NCBI RefSeq assembly: GCF_047511655.1
Contig: NC_133387.1
Span: forward strand, 143,338,853-143,402,852
DNA from: Castor canadensis
Taxonomy: Eukaryota; Chordata; Mammalia; Rodentia; Castoridae
DNA: 64,000 nucleotides
Reading direction: 5' to 3'
In this document: positions 23,216 to 34,307 of the stretch, in pieces
Numbering within the stretch: position 1 is the first letter of the stretch
How the letters are laid out: every line of letters starts with the position of its first letter
The notes under the pieces: model-generated
The model's database searches: none
What the model was told of the DNA's origin: nothing
What the model saw: the letters and a program-made list of their open reading frames with translations, nothing else
Made by a program: the position numbers and the translations under genes

Positions 23216-23887
23216 TGTCATGTAGCTAGAAGATACAGCTTACTAGACCATTAACTCATTTGGTTTCTGTCCAGGTACTGTGTACAGATGCGATTCTACC
23301 ACTTATGATACTCTCGTTATTCCCTTATAAATTCTATTTAATCTTAAAGATGTTGCTTTGCTCTCAGAGGCCCCAGGAATCAATTTCCAGTCATTTTACT
23401 CACATTTTTTTCTTCGTTTTCTGAAGTCTGCTTTTACAGTTTGGTGTGGTACTTGATTGCTCTTTGCATATGTTACGTGTGCTAAGTCTCCAAATTCAAG
23501 TGTGGAATAAACTTTGGGAGGGCAGAATCTACATTTTATGATACATTTTGCTATTCTTTATAGGCTTAATGTGATTGTGAGCTAGTTATGTAGGACAAAC
23601 CCTGGGTACCTGCCACTGAGGTTGAGGTTGGAATGAGTGGCAGTGCAGGACCCTGGTAGTGTGCCAATAGTGTCCATGACATGCACACAAGGAAGTGACT
23701 ACCTTATTCTTGGATCTGTTCTAAGTGTTCCCTAGCAAAAGAGCAGATGATGGCCTTTCCCAAATCTTAGCACTCCACAGGGCAGAAAATACCTGGAAAT
23801 GCAGATTACAAAATGCAAAGAAGGAAAATGGAATTGTAGTGCTCAAAAAACAGAAATGAGTTTAGCAATGGGCATTTTGTTTGTTCA
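23216..23887. other. Single-copy non-coding stretch
   Basis: Nothing recognised. Confidence 0.45.
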
Positions 23888-24003
23888 TTTGTTTGTTTGA
23901 GACAGGGTTTTGCTATGTAGCCCAGGCTAGAATCAAACACACTCTCTTCTTGCCTTAACTTCTTGAGTGCTGGGATTATAGACATATGCCACCATGCCCA
24001 GAA
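23888..24003 (-). mobile_element. B1-like SINE, reverse orientation
   Basis: 'gagacagggttttgctatgt', 'agcccaggctagaatcaaac' and 'gtgctgggattatagacata' with 'tgccaccatgccca' are a textbook reversed B1/7SL SINE. The tail is an impure (TTTG)n run (gtttgttcatttgtttgttt). Confidence 0.9.
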
Positions 24004-25917
24004 GTGTGTATTTTTAAGAACCTGTCCTTCTATTCTGGTATCATGGATTGTAGAGATAGAAATAACAGTCAGAGCTGTTGAATAGCTAAAAAAAAACTAT
24101 TTAAAATCTAAACCAGGCACAACTGCTGGAGGAAAATCTGTGTATTCTTTGCAATTGGTATGAAGAGCCAATGATAAGAGGAAAGAGCAACTGCAGTGCA
24201 GAATGACAAGGAACAAAATCAAAGAACACAGGACAGCCTTAACGACAGAAGAAACATATACATGTTTCACCAATTCGTTTTTACTGAGGAGAGTTGGAAA
24301 GTAAAGAGAGAACTATACCTCACATCAGAACATTAAAATAAATACTTATACAATGCAGATTCTTTTCTTGAAAAAATGATTCACATATTGTCAAGAATGA
24401 ATAAGTTTGGTGTAATGGGAAACACTTTGAACCTGAAGTCAGAAAACTTTGTCTCAGACTTACCTATGCCTGATGCTATCTGCTCACTTATTCATTCATA
24501 AATTCATTCGATGATTCCAATAAATTTTTTTTGGAAAATCTTTTTCTCTTCTGGTCTCTAAGTAGGTGTAAGCAGATATCTTACACTTCTGACACTAAAA
24601 TTACTCACCTGGAAAATGGGGCTGACAACCTTATGTTTATGGAGAGTCCTAGGAGATAGAACAAAAGGAAATTGATCTATAACTTCTGTGTTTTCTAGAA
24701 AATGAACATAAGGTCATTTAACCTATTTAAACCTGGTCTAAGTGATGTAGTTCACTTAGCACTATTGATACAAAGCCATCTTTTGATGGGTTTTGATCTT
24801 CTTAGTTACTATTGAAACTATGAACAGTGCTCAACCGTACATTCCAAATGTTTTCTGCATTCTGTTTACTACATACAAGTGTAGTAGTTCAATTTTACCC
24901 AAAAACTGTCAAATATCAATTGGGGTTAGTCTAATTCTACAGCTCTTTTCACTCATTTAAACAGAAAATATCAGATTCAGCATCTATCACATATAAAATG
25001 GAAGAGAAAGAAAAGGCTGTGTTGCTCATGAACTGGCCCAGATGGTTGGAGACAAAGCTGCTGGGCCTTGTTCCTTTGGGTAGACATTAGCTCCCTTCTT
25101 CTAGAAATCCCTGCCTTGTCAATTTGTGTCCAAGTGAATTCAGAATACACTCTTCACAAATGCCAATATTCATACCTCCCAGTTCCTTCCCTTCTGCTAA
25201 AGGGGACTGTCTTTAAGAAAACATTGGTGAGAAGTTGTAAACTCAATGGTTAGAGTAGCAGAATATTAACATATGTATTTTTCTAGCTTGGGGTGGTAGA
25301 AAGTGAGTGCTCTTATTTCACTTTTCAGTGGTTGCTTAAAGAATGAGAGAATGAAGCTGGATGAATACCTTGCTGTTTTTTTGGGCTTACCTAATGCACT
25401 GAGTTTGCATTGACAAAAACAGTGGTTGGAATGTAGAAGGCAATAGTGCCACTCTATGCTGGTCACACCATATGTCGAATACAATGTTCAGTCCTGCACA
25501 TTGATAACAGGAAATATCATCTATATTCAGAGCATTATGCCCTACCACTGGCACCTAGGGATTTGGGCCTGGAGGTGAAAAAAAGTAGGAAGAATGTGAT
25601 TTCTATCTTCATAGTGGGAAAGACTGTCAGGGGGAAGACAGATTAAGCTCACTGTATGCTGCCTGCCCTCCAGAGCCCAGCTAGGATCAGTGGGTGAAAG
25701 ACACAGAGAGGCTGACTGGGGTCCATGGAATGAAGAGTTTTCTAAATTATGAGATCACTTTACATTGTGGTAAGTGGCCTCAGGAGGTAGGGAGTTCCCA
25801 AGTACTGACACCTTGCCAAAGCTGTCACTGCAGGCATAAGAGCATCAATCACCAGACAGGTTTTAAGGAAATGATTGTTCAGGTTCCCTTTCTTTGGTCT
25901 CAGAATTCACAGCAGAG
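24004..25917. other. Non-coding stretch with a faint MIR
   Basis: No gene recognised. Around 24410-24680 the order 'ttgaacctgaagtcagaaaa', 'actcacctggaaaatggggc', 'tggagagtcctaggag' suggests a MIR split by an insertion of roughly 100 bp, too diverged to call firmly. The remainder is single copy. Confidence 0.45.
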
Positions 25918-26142
25918 TCTCTCTCTCTCTCTCTCCTTTTTGTGGGACTGGGATTTGTTCTTGCAAAGCAGGCACTGTACAGCTTAAGCCACACCTCTGG
26001 TCCATTTTTTACACTGGTTATTTCGGAGATGGGGGGGTCTCTGAACTATTTCCCCACACTCCACAGGCTGGCCTCAAACCATGATCCTCCTGATCTCAGC
26101 CTTCCAAGTAGCTAGGATTATAGGCATGAGCCAATAGGGCTT
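25918..26142 (-). mobile_element. Composite B1+ID SINE with (CT)n tail
   Basis: On the plus strand: (TC)n tract 25918-25935, ID-like part ('tttgtgggactgggatttgt', 'aaagcaggcactgtacagct', 'taagccacacctctggtcc'), then B1-like part ('aggctggcctcaaaccatga', 'ccaagtagctaggattatag', 'gcatgagccaatagggc'). The (GA)n tail in SINE orientation is a changed poly(A). Short frames read across it are artefacts. Confidence 0.88.
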
Positions 26143-26604
26143 ATTTTCAAACACTGTAAAGCAACTTTCTTGACTATCTCCTTCAATAAATAGGAATTTA
26201 CTGTGTTGGGATATCCTTTGAGGTTTGCACTCAGTTCTTCCTTTCCCCCTGACTCTCATTTAGAAGCAGAAAGAATTTATTTCATAGCGGAAATGCAAAT
26301 ATTCTTGAATTTATTATTATCTCATATTAAGGACATGGAGAGGTAAGTGTGACATGTCCAGCACTTTTCTTTCCTGTAGCACACATTTAGAGAGCCACTT
26401 ATTATCCGCTCTCTTTGTAACCTGGAATATAATTCCTAGAAGAGTCTACGTAACTGGCTCTAAAATAGGATATAAAGCAGTCATGATTTTAAAACAAGTT
26501 TTATCTTCTGACTATGGAAACTAAATATCTATCAATAATAAATGTTTTGGTGACAACCAAATATTTGCATCCATTTAAGAAAAAGTTACACCTTTAATTG
26601 TGCA
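26143..26604. other. Single-copy spacer between two SINEs
   Basis: Nothing recognised. Confidence 0.45.
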
Positions 26605-26820
26605 GTACAGGCATGGTGGCGTACGGCTGTAATCCCAGCTACTTGGGAGGTGGAAGCATGAGGATCGTGAGTTGAGGCCAACCCAGGCAAAGTTAGCAAG
26701 ACTCTAGTTCAAAATTGAAATAAAAACAAAATGGCTGGAGGTGCAGTTCAAGCACTAGACCATTAGAGTAGCCTGTGTGAGGCTCTGAGTTCAATCCCTA
26801 ATGTCATTAAAAAAAAAAAA
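26605..26820 (+). mobile_element. Composite B1+ID SINE, complete
   Basis: B1-like part: 'caggcatggtggcgtacggc', 'tgtaatcccagctacttggg', 'gttgaggccaacccaggcaa'. A short A-rich linker ('attgaaataaaaacaaaatg') follows, then an ID-like part: 'gctggaggtgcagttcaagc' and 'tgtgaggctctgagttcaat', ending in 12 A (26809-26820). Orientation and module order are clear. No TSD is visible. Confidence 0.92.
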
Positions 26821-27827
26821 TCCCAGAGCTTTTTAATGGAAGATATTCTGATCCTATTTCCAAAGATGCTTTCTTAGAATTGAATGGTTCTTTCTCTCAA
26901 GCAAGCCACAGATTTCTTGCTGTTTCTTCCACCCACTGCCATATTGTACTGTCTGATATGAAATCTATGAAATACCTTCTAATTTCATTTTAAATGCTTA
27001 TAGTCAATGAAACATTGAAATCGTCTTTTTTTTTTTAGATAATTGAAAGATACCATTGTATTAAATAGGATTAAGTGTAAGGCAGACAGTTTCAACAGTA
27101 CCCCTTGAGGAGCCTGATTTCTAATAGAAGATGTATACTGTATTTATGGGATATGAACTATGATGTTGGGGGAATTTAGATGGCTATGACATGAGATGGG
27201 GGAAGGGCTAGGTGGCCATCCTAGATTCTGTGCACACATTTCCTCCTTCTCACCCATAAGGAATTATCAGAAAACTAGTGAGTCTGGTATTTAAACATAA
27301 CTTCTACTGTAATTTGGTGCTCTTTTCAATGGAGGTTTTCAGAGCTCAATTTCAGTTTCATCTCAAAGTGGAATTTCAGAGTTACTTGACAATAACGGGT
27401 TTGCTCTTGAAAAATGAAAGTGGAAAGTGAAGTCTGAACACCTCCACCCCCACTCCATTTGCCCTGCTATAACCTTTCAGCTTCTTCCAGAGTAAAGCGC
27501 GTGCTCAGTGTTGATGGAAACACAGCGAGCTACCTTGTGTAGCTACTTTGGTATGGTTAAATGTTTATTGTAGCAGAAATGTCCAAATCTCCTTGAAAAA
27601 AGGCACCGTACTGAAAGCAGAAACCTTGCCTTACCTTGTGAATTCATATATTCAGCCTCCTGTGTGATCTAAAGAACACTCGGGGTCAGATACAATAGAA
27701 ACAAATAGACCTGGATGGAGATCCTGTTTTGATCCTGGACCTCTGTAGTTTTGCATGTAAGGAGGTTTTCTTGTCATTCATCCAGATGGAGGCTCTGGGT
27801 AGGATAAGCAAGAACAAAGATGGAGCT
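26821..27827. other. Single-copy stretch, possible conserved element
   Basis: No transposon recognised. Between about 27290 and 27700 there are several CpGs in AT-rich surroundings (gcgcgtgctc at 27498-27507) and a run of GAAA-type motifs (27409-27433, including ggaaagtgaagt, one base from an IRF-type half pair). This is compatible with a regulatory element but unproven. Confidence 0.4.
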
Positions 27828-27945
27828 CCATCTCAACTGTAATCCCCGCAATAGTGAGACTGAGGCATAAGGATCATGAATTGGAGGCCAGCCTTGGCTA
27901 CATAGCGAGACTCTGTCTAAAAACAAAACAAAAGCAATAAAAAAG
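27828..27945 (+). mobile_element. B1-like SINE
   Basis: 'ctcaactgtaatccccgcaa', 'gagactgaggcataaggatc', 'ggaggccagccttggctaca', 'tagcgagactctgtctaaaa' and an A-rich tail. The first bases of the head are altered (gatggagctccatc instead of the usual ggcatggtggc). Confidence 0.88.
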
Positions 27946-29005
27946 ATGTGCTGTGATGCTCCAAAAAGACAGATCCAGATAGCCTTTTAAAAAGAAATTT
28001 CCCCCAAACAATTGCTATAATCTTCTGTTTCAGGGGCAAATTTGGAGGAATTTGGTAGAGTTGGGACTATTTAGTTTCTGATGGGGAAGTTAGAAGCATA
28101 AGGGGTGTTTAAGATATAATCATTGTTTCTCTCTGATAAAGTATAGCTAAAATTAAAATCTTCTGTTTAATACTTTGAAATTCAGTTTTGAGAGAGAAAT
28201 GAAACTATTAATAGAAATTTTGGGTAAAAGTTGAAATTAAAATATATAATTCATTGTTGGGTATTACATATAATGGTGGATGAATATTTGTTATCTTGTG
28301 GTCTTAATTTGAGCAGAAGCTTTTTAAATAGTCCTTCTCAATTATTCTATACAATATCTCAAAGATAAAAAGAATCCCAGTTTAGGTCATTAATACATGA
28401 CTCTCCTGTGATTTACTTTTTGATTCATTTTGTCCAGTGAAAGCAATGTTTTTTAAATTCAACATATTGCTTTTCCCAGAAAAATACTTGAAGCAATGAC
28501 TTTTGTAAGTAAAGCTTAAACTTGTACAAATTTATCAAAAGGACATTTCTAGTTCAAATAGTGAAAAGCTACCTATTGGTCAATTAACTGGGAGTTGGAC
28601 ACAAGGAGAATCCAGAATATATTGCATGTTATACCAGTCCTTGTGCAAATATATCTTGGGAGACAGCCTGCTCAGTTCGTTTGCAATAGAGTGGGTTTGG
28701 AAAATAACATAAAACCTTCACTATATCATGTGCATTTTATACACCTTACAGTATTTTGGTAATAAAAATATGGAAAGGGTTTGTCAGAGAGTGAAAATGA
28801 CAAATGATTACATATAAATTTTTCTTATGTTTCAGGTGGGAATGGAGGCAGAGAATGGTGTACAATGGTCACAATTTCTCTTAAATTCTTGTCATTATTT
28901 AACGAATAAGATCAGAAATTGACCTGTTTACTTCCTTTTTCCAGAGTTATTCCTCGGTGGAAAAAAAAATAAAAGCAATAATTTATCTAGCAATAGGCAA
29001 GGAAA

Positions 29006-29019
29006 AGGAAATGTTTCCT
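29006..29019. promoter_or_regulatory. Palindrome aggaaatgtttcct (possible factor site)
   Basis: Two inverted AGGAAA halves separated by tg. GGAA halves resemble ETS or STAT-type cores. Only the palindrome is observed; binding is inference. Confidence 0.3.
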
Positions 29020-29082
29020 GTGTTTAGGTCAATGACAAAATGTGCCACTTCCTTTCATAATCCTGCAGAAATATACAGGGCA

Positions 29083-29109
29083 GGAACTGGACAATTTCAG
29101 TCCAGTTCC
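29083..29109. repeat. Perfect 10 bp inverted repeat (hairpin)
   Basis: ggaactggac (29083-29092), 7 nt loop aatttca, exact reverse complement (29100-29109). No transposon context. Confidence 0.75.
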
Positions 29110-29329
29110 GAAGGTCATATTTCTCACATGGGTGACCTGGGGCAAAATGCCAAACTGGATTGCATGACAAGCCATTTAGAACTTTAAAATTCCTCAACAG
29201 TTCTCCATCATTTGAGGACGACATTGCCATCATTCCAATGGGCTTGCAAAATACTTCTCAATCTGGCCCTTTGCTTACCTCTTCAGTCTCATATCCTCAC
29301 AACCACTCATCCACCCATCACCACAAGTA

Positions 29330-29935
29330 GGTCACAGTTAATTCTAGTAACTCATTCAACACATGTTCCTTGGTACCTGCTACGTGACAGATGCTGATGA
29401 AGAAGTCAGTGTGATCCAAGTACTTGTGTAACGCACTGTCTAGAGGGAGTAACAAATACAAATAACAACCCCCTCCTCCACCAAAACTAAGCATAAATAA
29501 AAGAATTTTAAAATGTGATAGGTGCTAGAAAGGAAAAAATAAATGAGAGGAGGAAGAGCAGAGTGGTAACATTTAGAATGTGCCAGGTGAGCACTAAAGG
29601 CAAAGACTTACAGACAGAGGAAATAATTTATTACATGTTCTAAAGTAAGAAGACTTACTAAGATTGAAGGAATTGATTAAAGGCCATTGCCACTAGAGTA
29701 TAATAGTGTGGGAGACACAAGGTGCAGATGAAGGGGAAGCCAGGTGTCCAATCATGAAGGCTTTTGTAGCTCACATCAAAGAATTTTATTACGTCCAAGT
29801 ACAATTAAATGTCATTGGCTGGATTCAAGCAAGAGGGTAGGATAATTTATGTCTTTAAAAGATTGCTCTGGCATATGTGTGATTGGAAGAACAGAGAGAG
29901 AAGGTGGTACCGTTACCTAGGAGGCTCTTCTGGAA
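29330..29935 (-). mobile_element. L2 LINE, 3' end and ORF2 tail, reverse orientation
   Basis: The longest L2 relic in the window. From left: reversed tail ('cattcaacacatgttccttg', 'gctacgtgacagatgctgat'), then 'ctagagggagtaacaaatac', 'gataggtgctagaaagg', 'gaatgtgccaggtgagcac', 'catgaaggcttttgtagctc', 'gtctttaaaagattgctctg'. This order is the reverse complement of L2 from its 3' end into ORF2. Non-coding. Confidence 0.8.
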
Positions 29936-29999
29936 GATGAAAAATAGGGATGATAGTGGACAGATTCAAGAGATACATGAAGGTAGAATTAGTGATGTC

Positions 30000-30280
30000 A
30001 TTGAAGTTTCCTTTTTCTATTTCCAGCTGCTTTAAAAAACTCAACTCAAGTATCACCTCTTGTACAAAGCTCCTCTGAAGGCCTCTGAATCCCACATGAT
30101 TTGTGAACTCCTTGTATTCTTGAAGTAGCCTGTATTATGGTTCTACAATGTGACATAACCTAGTGACTTCTTTGTCTACATTCTATAAAGCTGTGACCCT
30201 TTTTAGGACAGAAGCTGTGTCTTGTCCATTAGTATATTCTTAGCTTGAGCACAGAGCCCAGTTCTCAACAGACATCAGAT
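30000..30280 (+). mobile_element. L2 LINE 3' end
   Basis: 'aactcaagtatcacctcttg', 'acaaagctcctctgaaggcc', 'taggacagaagctgtgtctt', 'gtccattagtatattcttag' and 'gagcacagagcccagttc' follow the forward L2 3' region. It sits opposite to the L2 just upstream. Confidence 0.7.
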
Positions 30281-30689
30281 GCAACCATTAATGGGGCCCT
30301 CTGTACTACTGGAGAGATCTTGGGGCTTAAGATTGATTTTCATATTGAAAGGTCTGTGGAAGTGCTAGTATGTAGCAAAAATGTCTATTGGAAGTGACTA
30401 AGAAATCTCAGACAGGAAGCCAAATTGATTTTTCCAAGGCTATTTCAGAAGAAGGAGTTCTTGACTAAGGTGGACTGTCTCAAAAATACTTCAAGTTCCA
30501 TTTCCAAACATGCGGGGACAATTACAGGTCAGAAACACTTGTTTGTAACATATAGCTTGGCAGACACTGTCATTTTTGACAAGGGGTTTGCATTTATCAG
30601 TTGTGTCTGGCAACTGTTGGAAAGAAATCACAACCAAGCTGTCATCACAGACTCCTATTACATTCAAGCACATTCATAATTCACCCCCA
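30281..30689. other. Single-copy non-coding stretch
   Basis: An 84 aa open frame (30425-30679 plus) has no recognisable domain. Nothing else seen. Confidence 0.45.
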
Positions 30690-30840
30690 TAAAGGTTTAA
30701 GTGTCTAACATGCACCAGGTATTGCACCTGGCTGTTAGGGTAGGAATGAATGTCAGGACATTTACAAAAGGCCCTTGTTTCTGAAACACTCCCAGTCCTA
30801 TAGGAGAAACAATTAAATATGTAGTTATGGTTGAGGGGTG
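30690..30840 (-). mobile_element. L2 LINE 3' end, reverse orientation
   Basis: 'taacatgcaccaggtattgc', 'ctggctgttagggtaggaat' and 'ccagtcctataggagaaaca' follow the reversed L2 tail. Confidence 0.6.
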
Positions 30841-31029
30841 CATGTGTACAATACGTTTATGTATGTATAAAATTATACTATATACCTAGTGGAAGAAACA
30901 TAATAGGATTCTTCTGAGGGGAGGAGGAGTGTATGTATTTGGTCAAAAACAAGTTTGACTTGAGTTGAATCAGTGGAGTTGATCAGTCTTTGTCAATTTC
31001 CCAGAGGCAGGGAAGCCCAAAGTTTAAGG

Positions 31030-31215
31030 GCTGTGAGACAGTGACTCCAGAAGTAGACTGCCTGTGTTTAAATCAATTACTTTGTGACCTGTCAAACTTT
31101 TTAACAACTCTTCCCCTTGGTTTACTCCACTGTAAAGTGGAATAATTATAGTACATTCCCCATACTGTTGCTGTGAGAATTAAGTGAGTTAGTGCATATG
31201 AACATGGAAAGGTCA
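31030..31215 (+). mobile_element. MIR SINE
   Basis: 'tccagaagtagactgcctgt', 'gtttaaatcaattactttgt', 'ggtttactccactgtaaagt', 'ggaataattatagtac' and 'gtgagaattaagtgagttag' give a nearly complete MIR. Confidence 0.85.
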
Positions 31216-31216
31216 C

Positions 31217-31470
31217 ACTAGACAGAAGAAAGAATGTGAGCAAAGGCAAAGGATGTACCTGGAATATCAAGGAAGAGGAAAGCTCTGATGCAAATAGAGC
31301 ACAAGGTGCACATGGAGAGAGAGACTGGAAACACAGATTGTGGCTCATGGTAAAAAAAACCAAACGGTTCTGACCTCCTGGCAATGAAAACTATTGACTT
31401 CAAATCAGAGAGTGATCAGGTCTATGTCTTAAAAAAATTATTCTAGCAAGATTCGAAAGATTGAATTAGA
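31217..31470 (-). mobile_element. Possible L2 fragment, reverse orientation
   Basis: 'gcaaaggcaaaggatgtacc' and 'gagtgatcaggtctatgtct' with 'aaaaaattattctagcaa' resemble reversed L2 ORF2 text. Diverged. Confidence 0.5.
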
Positions 31471-31765
31471 AAGAAAAAGACAATGAGAACCAGAATCCAA
31501 GCAGGTGGTTGTGACACTAATCCATGAGAATTGATTTAAAACCTCAAACAGGAAGCCAGAAATGGGCAATGGGGGATGATAATATGCTCAATTTAAGGTT
31601 CACCAAACATTTCAGTCTTGGGACTCTTCTTTCTTTATATAATATTCCAAGTATCCTTCAGGACTCAGATTGTGAAATGCTCCTCAATACTTACCCACTT
31701 TTTGGATCTTTTAATTTTGTCTTCTTACTTCCTTCTACACCTTTAATTATCTATTCTTATAGCCC
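31471..31765. other. Single-copy non-coding stretch
   Basis: Nothing recognised. Confidence 0.4.
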
Positions 31766-31887
31766 AGAAAGAAATCATAGTCACAGGGCTGTCGTGCGGC
31801 TCAAGTGGTAGAGCACCTGCCTAGCAAGTGTGAGGCCCTGAGTTCAAACTCTAGTACCATTTAAAGAAGAAAGAAATTATAATTACA
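31766..31887 (+). mobile_element. Monomeric ID-like SINE with 20 bp imperfect TSD
   Basis: The unit 'gtgcggctcaagtggtagag' (A box), 'cctgcctagcaagtgtgagg' and 'ccctgagttcaaactctagt' (B box) is a tRNA-derived ID-type element standing alone without a B1 part. The flanks agaaagaaatcatagtcaca (31766-31785) and 31868-31887 agree at 17 of 20, all three differences being transitions. It could in principle keep an internal RNA polymerase III promoter. Confidence 0.88.
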
Positions 31888-31899
31888 AACAGAGGTACT

Positions 31900-31928
31900 T
31901 GTCCATCATCGTTATCTGATGATGGACA
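31900..31928. repeat. Perfect 11 bp inverted repeat (hairpin)
   Basis: tgtccatcatc (31900-31910), 7 nt loop gttatct, exact reverse complement (31918-31928). It lies 12 bp behind the ID SINE. Confidence 0.75.
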
Positions 31929-32204
31929 GTTTAGAGATTAATATATATACACTGGTGTTCCATAGAAACAGTTTTGGCTAAATTATTGGACTTTTCACAT
32001 CATCCAGGCCTGTTATAATGTTTTCCTCCCTTGCAGTCCAGAAAGCATCATGGGAGAGCAGTGTGATACAAGTTGTCTTTGGAGAATATTAATCTGCTGC
32101 TGTTACACACTTTAGACTGGAGAGAGGAAAAATCTAGCCTGGTGACTTAGCCTTGCCAATGTGTTTGGTGTAGTTCTCTCTGAAGACACAAATAAAAACA
32201 AATT
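31929..32204. other. Single-copy non-coding spacer
   Basis: Nothing recognised. Confidence 0.4.
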
Positions 32205-32385
32205 AGAATGTGTCAGGCATAATACGAAGTGTTATACACACAAACACACACACACACAATTAAATCTTTGCTATAACCCTATAGAGAAACCTATGTTATA
32301 CCTATTTTATGTATGAGAAAACTGAGTCACAAAGAAAGCTAAAGTCTCATAAATAGTAAAGAGTAAAACAGCAGGAGGGTCAATG
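32205..32385 (-). mobile_element. MIR SINE with internal (CA)n, reverse orientation
   Basis: 'gtgtcaggcataatacgaag', then a CA tract (32235-32258), then 'tctttgctataaccctatag', 'attttatgtatgagaaaact', 'gagtcacaaagaaagctaaa'. The MIR order is kept on both sides of the microsatellite. Confidence 0.75.
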
Positions 32386-32984
32386 ATAATAAATGGTGTT
32401 TAATCAATGTGTGAGTGAAAGAGTGAGGAGTTCACAGAATGAACAAGAGATTAGTGGTAAAATTTAGTAAACTATGAGAAAATTAAACATTCAATTAAGG
32501 ACACCAGGAGCCAAAACAGTTAAGGGGTCCCCTTGTTAACCTGTATAGTATTCCAAAGAAATTACTGTCTAAATGAGAGGCTTTGAAGCAGAGGGAGTAA
32601 AGGAAGAGTAGCATTTACTTGAGATTACAGAAAACACAGTATTTTGGGATTGAGCACATTTCTCTGCAGTCAGGACCAAGCCCTTCTCTTATTATTGGCT
32701 CTGATAAGTGACATTTGAAACAGATACTATTTCAACTGCAACGAGTTTACTGAGGGAGACCCAAGAAACGCTTTCAATTTGCTGCATTCTGTGACCTCTA
32801 GAATAAAAATGGCATCTGTGTTTCTAGAAAGAGGTGTGGAATGTGTGCTGCAGCAGTGCAGGAGGTTGAGTTACGGACAGCAGCCCCCGTCTGAACCTGT
32901 CAAAAAGCTCCTAGCTTCTAGGTATGTAGCCTTCTGTGTTAGGTGCTAAAGCACACATACCATTAAAAAACCATACTGGACTAT
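32386..32984. other. Single-copy non-coding stretch
   Basis: Nothing recognised. 32840-32900 is locally less AT-rich. Confidence 0.4.
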
Positions 32985-33180
32985 ATATCAGCTGAGTACT
33001 AGGAACCCCAAATCAACAAGATATGATTCCTAATCTCAAAGGCCTTTGAATCAACTGGGAGGAAAACAGTACAAACTCAACTATAAATATAGGAAGCAGG
33101 CTTCTAATAACTGCTGTTCCAATAAGCCTTAATGGGCATGTTTATAAGTTACTGGGTATATCAGGTAATGTATAAATGAT
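32985..33180 (-). mobile_element. Possible L2/MIR relic, reverse orientation
   Basis: 'gagtactaggaaccccaaat', 'atgattcctaatctcaaagg' and 'atcaactgggaggaaaacag' loosely follow the reversed L2 tail. Tentative. Confidence 0.35.
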
Positions 33181-33254
33181 ATGTATGTGAATTACATAAT
33201 AATAAGCAACATTCACTTGTTGTAATGATATATGAGGTAAATATGAGGAAGAAT

Positions 33255-33330
33255 GGTTTGGTAAAAATTTAGACTTGAAGCACAAAGTCTTGAGTTCAAG
33301 TCCCAGTCCGACCCAAAACAAAAAAAATTA
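33255..33330 (+). mobile_element. Possible 3' remnant of an ID-like SINE
   Basis: 'gtcttgagttcaagtcccag' followed by 'aaaacaaaaaaaa' resembles the B-box half and A-rich tail of an ID unit; the A-box half is missing. Confidence 0.45.
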
Positions 33331-34307
33331 GGACTTGAGGAGGGATTTTAGGTCAGGCTAGATTGCTACATGATGGATGATGAGGAGGAAGCAAAGCATA
33401 AAATGCTGAGAAAAGATCAGCAATACTGTGAGATTATGGGGAAAAAAAATCCTTTGAGCTTCATCAAAGAAGGATGTGACTAGCTTTGAATTAGGAAACT
33501 AACTACAAACTTACTTCTTCTTAAAGTAAGGTTTACTGTTTGATCTTCATAGGTTAACTCCCCCAGTCTTTCTATTTGTTTTTTTCTTTTTCTTAGAACC
33601 ATAGACACCTTCTCTTCTTTTACTCCCAAGATTGGCGTTCAGAGGTTTTCTGGGTCATTTGTTAGCCCACATAGAAACTCTGTCCCTTAATAGTTTAGAA
33701 TTCTGGCAGTTCCTAACCTCCCCTCGACCCCAGGTGAGGCACAGCTGAACACCTTTTCAATTAGGCTCATCCTTATGCTAAATAAGTAAGCCCTGGAAGC
33801 ATCATCTTTGTGGTGTACTTTCATATGAGCTCATAGCTCATGTGTCACAGCAGACAACCAGGCTCTGACACACAGCAAACCCACATTGCCATCAATCTGC
33901 TCTCAGAATCTTCTACCCAACCATCACAAGGTATCACTTTAGAGCTGACATCTTTGGGGCTGAGTCCCAGCCAGGAGATGTGTGTCACCCAAGGATGACA
34001 GTCTGATCAAAATGCATGATGGATAGGGCCTAACCACCATCCCATTACTCATGAGCAAGGAGGCAAAGATTGTCAGGGTAGGAGTGTCAGGTGTGGGAAA
34101 GGTAATTCCTGACAGGCGATTAACGCTGAGGAGCCAGTAATCATCCAGTACTGCAGAGAGAAATGGCCATTTAAGTATATTTTTTCTATGACAATTCTTC
34201 CCTTCCCCCACTCTTGACCTCCGTTTGACAATGTTACAGAAAAGCCTCACAGATGACTATTTTCTTTCGCAAGTCTAAGTAAATACTCCTCAAAATCTAG
34301 AGACTAT
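33331..34307. other. Single-copy non-coding stretch
   Basis: A 103 aa frame on the minus strand (33939-34250) shows no domain. No repeat recognised. Confidence 0.45.

Larger units (their letters stand above)
27946..29325. other. Single-copy stretch with palindromic motifs near 29 kb
   Basis: No transposon or exon recognised. From 28930 to 29220 it holds a 14 bp palindrome (29006-29019) and a perfect 10 bp hairpin (29083-29109), listed separately. Confidence 0.45.

Noticed and set aside
31788-31862. tRNA gene
   Set aside because: A- and B-box-like text is present, but no cloverleaf with proper acceptor pairing is visible and a poly(A)-side and TSD show it is an ID-like SINE.
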